A DNA stretch of 34,919 nt, from NCBI GenBank assembly GCA_046154125.1, contig JBJXEJ010000132.1:1-34919 (forward strand). The letters run 5' to 3'. Positions 25,137-34,919 of this stretch are shown here, in pieces. The notes beneath the pieces were generated by a model. It saw only the letters and a list, made by a program, of their open reading frames with translations. It did not search any database and was not told where the DNA came from. Each line of letters starts with the position of its first letter. The stretch's first letter is position 1. The stretch is from PBB1 sp046154125. GTDB lineage: Bacteria > Pseudomonadota > Gammaproteobacteria > Burkholderiales > Burkholderiaceae_C. A program made the position numbers and the translations under genes.

Positions 25137-26288
25137 TTACTTGAACAGATCCTTGACCCGGTCCGACCACGACTTCGAGTTGGGCGAGTGCTTGTCGCCG
25201 CCCTTTTGGAACGATTCTTCCAGTTCCTTCAGCAGCTTGCGCTGGTGCTCGGTCAGCTTGATCGGAGTCTCGACGGTGACGTGGCAGTACAAGTCGCCCG
25301 GGTAGCTCGATCGCAGTCCCTTGATGCCCTTGCCGCGCAGGCGGAAGGTCTTGCCGTGCTGGGTGCCCTCGGGCAGTTCGATCTCGGCCTTGCCCGTGAG
25401 TGTGGGCACCTGGATCTGCCCGCCGAGCGCTGCCGTGATCATGCTGACCGGCGCCGTGCAATGCAGGTCGTCGCCGTCGCGCTCGAAGATCTCGTGCTGC
25501 TTGACCCGGATCTCGATGTAGAGGTCGCCAGGGGGGCCGCCGTTGGTGCCGGGCTCGCCGTTGCCAGCCGAGCGGATGCGCATGCCTTCGTTGATGCCCG
25601 CAGGAATCTTGACCTCGAGAGTCTTGTTCTTCTTGATCCGCCCCTGTCCATTGCAGGCGGTGCACGGTTCGGGGATGACCTTGCCCGCGCCGCGGCAGTT
25701 CGGGCAGGTCTGCTGGATGCTGAAGAAGCCCTGGCGCATCGTCACCGCGCCCGAGCCATTGCAGGTGCCGCAGACCTTCGGGCTGGTGCCGGGCTTGGCG
25801 CCGCTGCCCTTGCAGGTTTCGCAGGTTTCGTAAGCCGGAATGCGGATCTGCGTTTCCTTGCCGGCGGCGGCCTCTTCCAGCGTGATCTCCATCGCATACG
25901 AAAGATCGCTGCCACGGAACACCTGCTGGCCGCCGCCGCGCCGCTGACCGCCGGCGGCGCCGCCGCCGAAGATGTCGCCGAAGATATCGCCGAAGGCTTC
26001 GGCAAAGCCACCCATGCCGTCGCCGCCCGGGCGGAATCCGCCGCCGCCCATGTTCGGGTCGACGCCTGCGTGGCCGTACTGGTCGTAGGCGGCACGCTTT
26101 TGCGCGTCGGAGAGCATCTCGTAGGCTTCCTTGGCCTCCTTGAACTTCTCCTCGGCCTTCTTGGCATCGTCACCCTGGTTGCGGTCGGGGTGGTGCTTCA
26201 TCGCCAGCTTGCGATAAGCCTTCTTGATGTCTTCCTCGGACGCGTTCTTCGTCACACCGAGGGTTTCGTAGTAATCGCGCTTTGCCAT
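25137..26288 (-). CDS. dnaJ: Chaperone protein DnaJ (Hsp40)
   Basis: Co-chaperone that delivers clients to DnaK and stimulates its ATPase. The 383-residue class-I J protein has the J domain with the HPD motif (KHHPDRNQ), a Gly/Phe-rich stretch, and four CxxCxGxG zinc motifs (CETCKGSG, CGTCNGSG, CPNCRGAG, CTACNGQG), followed by client-binding domains. I use the ATG at 26288 (MAKRDYYETLGV) as in the family; a GTG at 26303 would add five residues. It follows dnaK after a 130-base gap that contains a strong hairpin. Confidence 0.97.
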   Translation of the reverse strand: MAKRDYYETLGVTKNASEEDIKKAYRKLAMKHHPDRNQGDDAKKAEEKFKEAKEAYEMLSDAQKRAAYDQYGHAGVDPNMGGGGFRPGGDGMGGFAEAFGDIFGDIFGGGAAGGQRRGGGQQVFRGSDLSYAMEITLEEAAAGKETQIRIPAYETCETCKGSGAKPGTSPKVCGTCNGSGAVTMRQGFFSIQQTCPNCRGAGKVIPEPCTACNGQGRIKKNKTLEVKIPAGINEGMRIRSAGNGEPGTNGGPPGDLYIEIRVKQHEIFERDGDDLHCTAPVSMITAALGGQIQVPTLTGKAEIELPEGTQHGKTFRLRGKGIKGLRSSYPGDLYCHVTVETPIKLTEHQRKLLKELEESFQKGGDKHSPNSKSWSDRVKDLFK

Positions 26289-26376
26289 CGGTTCATCCGT
26301 CACGCCGCAGCGTCTGGTTCAAATGAGAACGCCGCGTCGAGGCTCGGCCTGCGCTCGAGCACCCTGACGCGGCGAG

Positions 26377-26398
26377 GACGCCGGGCGAACCCGGCGTC
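26377..26398 (-). other. Stable UUCG-loop hairpin between dnaK and dnaJ
   Basis: On the transcribed strand, GACGCCGGG-TTCG-CCCGGCGTC forms a perfect 9-bp stem with a UUCG tetraloop, 21 bases after the dnaK stop. No T-run follows, so it is more likely a 3'-end stabiliser, partial terminator or processing site that sets the dnaK to dnaJ ratio than a full terminator. Confidence 0.65.
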
Positions 26399-26418
26399 TT
26401 GAGCCTATCGAAGTCGTT

Positions 26419-28368
<1,950 letters not shown>

Positions 28369-28406
28369 GTCGAAATCTCCTGAAAACTGAAACTGTCTTG
28401 ATGTCG

Positions 28407-28434
28407 AGTTGTGGATAACTCGTGTCTTTTCAAG
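28407..28434 (-). promoter_or_regulatory. Predicted sigma-32 (heat-shock) promoter of dnaK
   Basis: On the minus strand CTTGAAA (28434-28428) matches the sigma-32 -35 consensus exactly. A 13-base spacer is followed by CCACAACT (28414-28407), matching CCCCATNT at five of seven defined positions. This predicts a start near 28400 and a leader of about 31 bases. Confidence 0.65.
28410..28418 (-). promoter_or_regulatory. Perfect DnaA box over the dnaK promoter
   Basis: The minus strand reads TTATCCACA, a perfect strong DnaA box. It overlaps five bases of the predicted sigma-32 -10 element, so bound DnaA would be expected to block the promoter. It is a single box; there is no cluster suggesting an origin here. 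Confidence 0.6.
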
Positions 28435-28479
28435 GGCGGTGACCGTGCGAGTCGTGCACGGCTTACCAATCTGCGACCG

Positions 28480-29025
28480 CTACTTCGGGGCTGTGACGGT
28501 GACCAGGGCGGGTCTCAGCACACGGTCGGAAATGAGGTAGCCCTTCTGCAGCACGGCGACCACGGTGTTGGCCTCCTGATCGGCCGGCACGACGCTGATC
28601 GCCTGGTGCTGATGCGGGTCGAATCTCGCACCGGCAGCCGGGTTGATCTCGACGACGCGATTGCGCTCTAGTGCGCTCGACAGCTGTCGCAAGGTCGCGT
28701 GCACACCCTCGAGCAGTTGCTCGGGCGTGGCCGCCGGGATTGCGATGGCCGCTTCGAGGCTGTCCTTGACCGGAAGCAGGCTTTCCGCAAAGCCTTCGAC
28801 GGCGAACTTGCGGGCCTTGGAGATCTCTTCCTCGGCGCGACGGCGAACGTTCTCGGCTTCGGCCTTGGCGCGCAGGTAGGCGTCTGCCACCTCGGCGTGC
28901 TTGGCTTCGAGTTCGGCGAGTTTCGCCGCCGGATCGATGGCTTCGCTGCCCTGAGGCGCCGATTTGCCGGCTTCGGTCGCTGGGTGATCGCTGTGGAGCG
29001 GTGTCTGAGGTTCGTTATGGCTCAT
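28480..29025 (-). CDS. grpE: Nucleotide exchange factor GrpE
   Basis: Releases ADP from DnaK. The 181-residue protein has a disordered acidic N-terminus, a long helix (KLAELEAKHAEVADAYLRAK onward, including AENVRRRAEEE) and the C-terminal beta domain with the family signature around VAVLQKGYLISDRVLRPALVTV. The ATG at 29025 is preferred to the alternative 30 bases upstream, which adds ten unrelated residues. A 7-bp hairpin lies directly before the start codon. A sigma-32-like promoter lies just upstream. Confidence 0.97.
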   Translation of the reverse strand: MSHNEPQTPLHSDHPATEAGKSAPQGSEAIDPAAKLAELEAKHAEVADAYLRAKAEAENVRRRAEEEISKARKFAVEGFAESLLPVKDSLEAAIAIPAATPEQLLEGVHATLRQLSSALERNRVVEINPAAGARFDPHQHQAISVVPADQEANTVVAVLQKGYLISDRVLRPALVTVTAPK

Positions 29026-29028
29026 GTC

Positions 29029-29047
29029 GGCTGAATTCCCTTCAGCC
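29029..29047 (-). promoter_or_regulatory. Hairpin at the grpE translation start
   Basis: The transcript would read GGCTGAA-GGGAA-TTCAGCC, a perfect 7-bp stem with a 5-base purine loop, ending 3 bases before the ATG. The only Shine-Dalgarno-like bases (AAGGGA) are in the loop and stem edge. A temperature-sensitive structure is possible but speculative. Confidence 0.4.
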
Positions 29048-29051
29048 CTCC

Positions 29052-29079
29052 ACATGAAGCCGATCCCCTGATATTCAAG
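29052..29079 (-). promoter_or_regulatory. Predicted sigma-32 (heat-shock) promoter of grpE
   Basis: CTTGAAT (29079-29073, minus strand), a 13-base spacer and CTTCATGT (29059-29052) resemble the sigma-32 consensus CTTGAAA-N13-CCCCATNT. The spacer equals that of the dnaK promoter. The predicted start is near 29045, inside the hairpin that precedes the grpE ATG. Confidence 0.58.
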
Positions 29080-29122
29080 AGGGCTTTTGCATCGATTCGA
29101 CGCGCAGACCCGATCTGCAGCT

Positions 29123-29515
29123 TCATTCGCCGTCGGCCGAGGCGCTCCAGCGGTTCCAGTCGGCCAGCTTGCGGCGATCCCGCTTGGTCGGGCGACCCTG
29201 CTCTATCGCCAGCGACGGCTCGGCGGCTTCTCGCCGCTGCTGCGCAGTTTTTTCGCGCCGTGCAATGCTTTCCGCCGTCTCGGCATAGAGCGCCTGCGCG
29301 ACCAGTGCCGGACCGCGGATGTCGCTCAGTGCGACCACGACGATCGTGCGGAGGTCAACTCCCTGACGCAGTTCGATGCGGTCGCCCGGGTGCAGTTCTC
29401 GTGAGGGCTTGGCAGCCTGGTCGTTGACGCTGATTCGACCTTTGCCGATTTCGTCGGTCGCCAGGCTGCGAGTCTTGAAGAAGCGGGCGGCCCAGAGCCA
29501 CTTGTCGAGTCTCAA
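29123..29515 (-). CDS. hslR: S4-domain RNA-binding heat-shock protein Hsp15-like
   Basis: Hsp15 binds 50S subunits carrying stalled nascent chains. The 130-residue protein starts RLDKWLWAARFFKTRSLATD, the S4 domain signature, followed by GRISVNDQAAKPSRELHPGD, and ends in a basic tail (RPTKRDRRKLADW). No ATG or GTG lies between the conserved start and the in-frame stop upstream, so TTG at 29515 is the start. It lies 49 bases after hemH and 97 bases before grpE, suggesting a shared heat-shock unit. Confidence 0.92.
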   Translation of the reverse strand: MRLDKWLWAARFFKTRSLATDEIGKGRISVNDQAAKPSRELHPGDRIELRQGVDLRTIVVVALSDIRGPALVAQALYAETAESIARREKTAQQRREAAEPSLAIEQGRPTKRDRRKLADWNRWSASADGE

Positions 29516-29564
29516 GCGCGTGCCTTGCGGGTCAAGTGGTCAGCGGCGGATGGAGACACATCGA

Positions 29565-30662
29565 TCAGCGATCGGCACCGAGCGCCAGCGCCCGCTCGCG
29601 CTGTTCCGCTCGCGCGGACGCGTCAGCCTGGACGGTGCAATCCCAGCCCTGCAGGTGATTGATCGCGATGCCTGTAAGGGCAACCAGCCATTCATGCAGA
29701 TCGTTCAGGCAGGGCAGGTAGTTGAATTCCGTGCCGCCGGCGTTCAGGAACGCGGTGCGTGCCTCCTGGGCGATTTCCTCCAGGGTCTCCAGGCAGTCGG
29801 CCGTGAAGCCCGGACACATGATGTCGACCCGCTTGATGCCTTGTTTGGCGAGTGCAATCAGCGTGGGCTCGGTGTAGGGCTGCAGCCATTCAGCCTTGCC
29901 GAACCGGCTCTGGAACGTCACCACCAGTTCGTCTTTGCCGAGGCCGAGGCGCTCGCCCAGCAGACGGGCGGTCTTCAGGCACTGACAGTGGTAGGGATCG
30001 CCCTGCAGCAGGGTCCGTCGCGGCACGCCGTGGAAGCTGAGGACCAGCTTTTCGGGTCGGCCCGAATGTGTCCAGTGGTCGGAGGCGCGCTTGGCCAGGG
30101 CCCCGATGTAGGCCCGGTCGTCATGGTATTGGTTGACGAAGCGGAATTCTGGCAGGCGGCGCGCCTGCTTGCCCCATTGAAAGACGGCATCGCACACGCT
30201 GGCCGTGGTGGGGCCGGAGTACTGCGGGTAGAGCGGCAGCACCAGCACGCGGGTGATGCCGGCCGCGCGAAGTTCGTCGAGCGCGGTGGCGATGGCCGGG
30301 GCGCCGTAGCGCATCGCCGGCCGCACCAGCACGCGATGCCCTCGTTCGCCCAGGTAGCCCTGCAGCATCGCAGCCTGCTTCTCGGTCCATACCTTCAAGG
30401 GCGAGCCCTGGTCGGTCCAGACGGTGGCGTACTTGGCCGCGGACTGCTTCGGTCGAACTTGAAGGATGACCCCATTGAGGATGAACCACCACAGCAGACG
30501 CGGAATCTCGACGACTCGCGGATCGCTGAGAAACTCCTTCAGGTAGCGCCGCAGCGCCTGTGCTGTGGGTGCATCGGGCGTGCCCAGGTTGCACAGGAGT
30601 ACCGCCGTGTCGGGCGAGGTGGGCTTGCCATGTTCGTGGACAGGTTCGGGAGCGAATGGCAT
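29565..30662 (-). CDS. hemH: Ferrochelatase
   Basis: Inserts Fe2+ into protoporphyrin IX, the last step of haem synthesis; membrane-associated. The 365 residues contain AVLLCNLGTPDAPT (20-33), the catalytic His211 in LVLSFHGVPRRT, FQSRFGKAEWLQPYT (250-264) and PGFTADCLETLEEI (285-297) with the active-site Glu. I take the ATG at 30662; an upstream alternative at 30689 adds nine residues and would lie on the predicted -10. A good sigma-70 promoter lies just upstream. Genes hemH-hslR-grpE run in the same direction, an arrangement found in related bacteria. Confidence 0.97.
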   Translation of the reverse strand: MPFAPEPVHEHGKPTSPDTAVLLCNLGTPDAPTAQALRRYLKEFLSDPRVVEIPRLLWWFILNGVILQVRPKQSAAKYATVWTDQGSPLKVWTEKQAAMLQGYLGERGHRVLVRPAMRYGAPAIATALDELRAAGITRVLVLPLYPQYSGPTTASVCDAVFQWGKQARRLPEFRFVNQYHDDRAYIGALAKRASDHWTHSGRPEKLVLSFHGVPRRTLLQGDPYHCQCLKTARLLGERLGLGKDELVVTFQSRFGKAEWLQPYTEPTLIALAKQGIKRVDIMCPGFTADCLETLEEIAQEARTAFLNAGGTEFNYLPCLNDLHEWLVALTGIAINHLQGWDCTVQADASARAEQRERALALGADR

Positions 30663-30688
30663 GCAACGTCCGTGAGGGCTAACCCGCA

Positions 30689-30716
30689 ATTATCGGCGAG
30701 TGCCAGCCGGTGTCAG
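30689..30716 (-). promoter_or_regulatory. Sigma-70 promoter of hemH
   Basis: Minus strand: CTGACA (30716-30711), 16-base spacer, GATAAT (30694-30689). Both hexamers are one mismatch from consensus. The -35 overlaps the stop codon of the upstream adenylate cyclase gene. The predicted start is about 20 bases before the ATG. Confidence 0.65.
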
Positions 30717-31657
30717 ATTTCGGTGGGCGGGTGTCGCTGGGTGTCGGAAAAACGCAGCACTTCGAAACGAACGCAGGGCGCTGTCGGATCCGAGGGTGCG
30801 GTGCCCAGTCCGATCACGCCGCTGCCGTGCAGGGTGCAGGTGCCACGTCGCAGGGCGACCACTTCGGTGTCGCCGGTGAACCGCACGTAAGTACCGTTGT
30901 AGCTGAGGTCCGACAACTGGAACGCGCCGCCGTGCCAGTCGATGCGTGCGTGAGAACGAGAGACGCGGTTGTCATCGATGCAGTAGGTCGCCTGGGTGCT
31001 GCGCCCCAGCACGAGCGGCATGCTGTCGGTGGCGAAGACCTGGTTCACGTCGAGCCAGATGAGCCGCACTCCCTCGGGCTCCGGTGCCATCATGATGTCG
31101 CCGAAGGCGGTGGCCGCCATGTCTGTGAAATGCCTCGTCTCGAGGACGTGCACTTCGACCGGCTCGACGCGTCCCCGCAACTGAAGATGATCGAGGCGGC
31201 GAAACTGGACCCTGTCGAACGTTGCCAATCCGTCCAGCACGGTTGAAGTGGCCAGCGTTTCGTTGTCTCCCGAATGTTCGAGCAGGCGTGCAGCGACGTT
31301 GACGGCATCACCGAAGTAGTCTCCGGCCATCTCGACGACTTCCCCGAATGCCAGCCCCACCTGCAGCCTCAGTGCCCGGCCGGCGGCTACCACCGACTCG
31401 TCCAGCCCGCCACGTGCCAGCGCATCGTGCATGTCTATCGACGCCCTGACTGCAGAGGTGGAGTCGATGAAGGTCGCCATCAGGCCGTCGCCAAGCGTCT
31501 TGACCAGTGTTCCTCCACGCGCGCCGACCACGTGACCGAGCATCGAGATGCTCTGCGTCACCAACTGCGTGGCGACCGCATTGCCGAGCGTTTCGTACAG
31601 CCCGGTGCTACCGCGCAGGTCGGCGAACAGCACGCAACGTTCCAGGTTTCGAGTCAT
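30713..31657 (-). CDS. Class III adenylate cyclase with C-terminal FHA domain
   Basis: Predicted to make cAMP from ATP and to bind phosphothreonine partners. In the 314-residue protein, the cyclase domain (about 1-175) has metal aspartates Asp13 (FADLRGST) and Asp57 (KTLGDG), the adenine-selecting Lys53 and Asp117, and transition-state residues Asn120 and Arg124 (GDAVNVAARL). The set is complete and of the ATP-specific type. The FHA domain (about 195-305) has Gly218-Arg219, SRSHA (233-237) and NGT (254-256). No membrane segment is seen. The ATG at 31657 is chosen because the conserved domain begins right after it; the longer frame runs through the palindrome and the rpoD terminator. FHA could link it to the Ser/Thr kinase encoded elsewhere in this window, but that is inference. 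Confidence 0.92.
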   Translation of the reverse strand: MTRNLERCVLFADLRGSTGLYETLGNAVATQLVTQSISMLGHVVGARGGTLVKTLGDGLMATFIDSTSAVRASIDMHDALARGGLDESVVAAGRALRLQVGLAFGEVVEMAGDYFGDAVNVAARLLEHSGDNETLATSTVLDGLATFDRVQFRRLDHLQLRGRVEPVEVHVLETRHFTDMAATAFGDIMMAPEPEGVRLIWLDVNQVFATDSMPLVLGRSTQATYCIDDNRVSRSHARIDWHGGAFQLSDLSYNGTYVRFTGDTEVVALRRGTCTLHGSGVIGLGTAPSDPTAPCVRFEVLRFSDTQRHPPTEI

Positions 31658-31665
31658 GCCTTGGT

Positions 31666-31687
31666 GACTGTGAATTGCGTCACAGTC
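31666..31687. promoter_or_regulatory. Perfect CRP-type palindrome upstream of the adenylate cyclase gene
   Basis: GACTGTGA-ATTGCG-TCACAGTC is a perfect 8-bp inverted repeat with a 6-base spacer, and contains the CRP core TGTGA-N6-TCACA without mismatch. Its centre is about 19 bases upstream of the cyclase ATG. It lies downstream of a TTGACG hexamer (31696-31691, minus strand), a position expected for repression. Confidence 0.7.
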
Positions 31688-31705
31688 TATCGTCAACACG
31701 CCATG

Positions 31706-31733
31706 AAAAAGGCCCCACGCAAGGGTGGGGCCT
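31706..31733 (-). terminator. Intrinsic terminator of rpoD
   Basis: On the minus strand AGGCCCCAC-CCTTGC-GTGGGGCCT forms a 9-bp stem followed by a T-run, about 105 bases after the rpoD stop. It separates rpoD from the adenylate cyclase gene. The bases between (31734-31839) hold only a small 6-bp hairpin at 31747-31763. Confidence 0.92.
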
Positions 31734-31839
31734 GATTGTGTTGTAAGCGGACTCAGGGTCCGCAGGGCAAGACTCTTGACCTGTACATGCGGCACGCTCT
31801 ACGAGCGAGCTCCACCCGCAGCCCGTGCCCGCCGTGCGG

Positions 31840-34212
<2,373 letters not shown>

Positions 34213-34301
34213 GCAGGTCCTTGCGCGGTGATCGGGCCGGCAATGCGCCTGGCAAACCGGCCTCGCGGGATGCCTTGCGCAGCCTTTGGAAACAGCGGGG
34301 A

Positions 34302-34331
34302 ATTATCTGTGAACGCTTCGGCGGGCGTCAA
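34302..34331 (-). promoter_or_regulatory. Sigma-70 promoter of rpoD
   Basis: Minus strand: TTGACG (34331-34326), 18-base spacer, GATAAT (34307-34302), each one mismatch from consensus. The predicted start is near 34295, leaving a leader of about 80 bases. The 201-base dnaG-rpoD gap shows no intrinsic terminator, so read-through from dnaG is also likely. Confidence 0.72.
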
Positions 34332-34413
34332 AAACGCCGGTGTGACGTGGCCTGCTGTGGCCCGATTCGGCCCGCGAAGCGTCGGCGTCAGGCGGGCCCG
34401 TCAAGACGTGCCG

Positions 34414-34919
34414 TCATTCGGTCATGCTGGCCAGTTGCTTGAGCTCCAACTGTCGGGCATAAATGACGCGGATGTGGCCAAAGTCGGAGGCCGACAACTC
34501 ACCCGATTGCATCAGTTGTTCGAGCTGATCTTTCAGCTCAGCCCATTCGATCTGGCCCAGCACGGCGGCCAGATCGGCGGCCGGTGGGTCCGGGTTGAGC
34601 GCATGGGCGTGGCGGATGCTGTCCAGCAGTGCGGCGCAGCCCGCCGCGTCGGGGTCGGCTGCCAGATCGGCCAGCACGGTGTCGATCGTCACCGGGCCGT
34701 GGTCCTGCAGCAGCCGCTCCAGCGCTGCAAAAAATGGCCCGTGCGGCGGCGGCTGCTCGCACAGCATCTCGTGCTGGGCATTGGGCAGCTCGGCCCAGCG
34801 GTCGGTGTGGCGCGACAGCAGCCAGGCCGCGCGGTCAAGTTGGCTGGCGGCCTGCGGGGTGGCGCGGCCGGGGCGGGTCCAGCGGCGCGGCGCGGCGGCC
34901 GCCTCGCCAGAGGCTGCCG
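34414..34919 (-). CDS. dnaG: DNA primase DnaG, C-terminal part only (cut by the window edge)
   Basis: Primase makes RNA primers for replication. Only the C-terminal 168 codons are visible and the frame is open to the right edge. The segment contains the helicase-binding domain pattern: RAAWLLSRHTDRWAELP, then LERLLQDHGPVTIDTVLADL and the end region QLEQLMQSGELSASD. No catalytic motifs are in the visible part, so the call rests on this domain and on the conserved dnaG-rpoD order. The Met at 34767 is internal and not the start. Confidence 0.88.
   Translation of the reverse strand, partial: AASGEAAAAPRRWTRPGRATPQAASQLDRAAWLLSRHTDRWAELPNAQHEMLCEQPPPHGPFFAALERLLQDHGPVTIDTVLADLAADPDAAGCAALLDSIRHAHALNPDPPAADLAAVLGQIEWAELKDQLEQLMQSGELSASDFGHIRVIYARQLELKQLASMTE

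Noticed and set aside
28369..28479. CIRCE element for HrcA control of dnaK
   Set aside because: No TTAGCACTC-N9-GAGTGCTAA-like repeat is present; a sigma-32-type promoter fits instead.
31734..31839. Possible tRNA or small RNA in the rpoD-terminator gap
   Set aside because: Only one 6-bp hairpin (31747-31763) is visible; no cloverleaf, T-loop sequence or promoter was found.

Overview
The window is 34.9 kb of high-G+C chromosomal DNA from a proteobacterium. Gene content and order (dnaX-ybaB-recR; mltD-gloB / methyltransferase-rnhA; rpsF-priB-rpsR-rplI-dnaB; hemH-hslR-grpE-dnaK-dnaJ; dnaG-rpoD), the long RpoD with an Ala/Lys/Pro-rich head, and sigma-32-type heat-shock promoters instead of CIRCE elements suggest a betaproteobacterium of the order Burkholderiales (Rubrivivax/Leptothrix/Ideonella-like). 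That placement is inference; there is no rRNA to confirm it. Almost all of the sequence is coding. No gap exceeds 300 bases; the largest is about 240 bases (9386-9625). I found no tRNA, rRNA, CRISPR array, insertion sequence, prophage or integron.

Layout: 1-3231 (+) is the 3' part of an AddA/RecB-like helicase-nuclease. 3376-7769 (+) is a tandem pair of signalling proteins: a degenerate kinase-HDOD protein, then an intact Ser/Thr kinase-HDOD-GAF protein. 7800-9385 (-) is a small accessory module, APS kinase (cysC) plus a TPR-sulfotransferase, with visibly lower G+C. 9626-10765 (-) is a divergent PurM-like protein. 10866-14191 (+) holds dnaX, ybaB, recR and a MAPEG membrane protein. 14192-16623 (-) is mltD-gloB, divergent from a methyltransferase, rnhA and a large sodium:solute symporter (16622-20045, +). 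20199-23253 (+) is rpsF-priB-rpsR-rplI, a strong terminator, and dnaB. 23239-30662 (-) is the chaperone region: hemH, hslR, grpE, dnaK, dnaJ and a receiver-TPR protein. 30713-31657 (-) is an adenylate cyclase-FHA protein, and 31840-34919 (-) is rpoD and the 3' end of dnaG.

The window is rich in replication and repair genes (helicase-nuclease, dnaX, recR, rnhA, priB, dnaB, dnaG) and protein quality control (hslR, grpE, dnaK, dnaJ). The most interesting signals are regulatory or accessory: (1) a perfect TGTGA-N6-TCACA palindrome, the CRP consensus core, just upstream of an adenylate cyclase with a complete catalytic residue set; (2) a perfect DnaA box lying over the -10 of the predicted heat-shock promoter of dnaK; (3) the pseudokinase/kinase HDOD pair; (4) the PAPS-making plus PAPS-using gene pair; (5) a textbook EF-hand loop inside the symporter; (6) -10 boxes exactly six bases before the start codons of dnaX and dnaB, suggesting leaderless mRNAs. 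I found no wholly new defence or mobile system, and most of the window is ordinary core genome.
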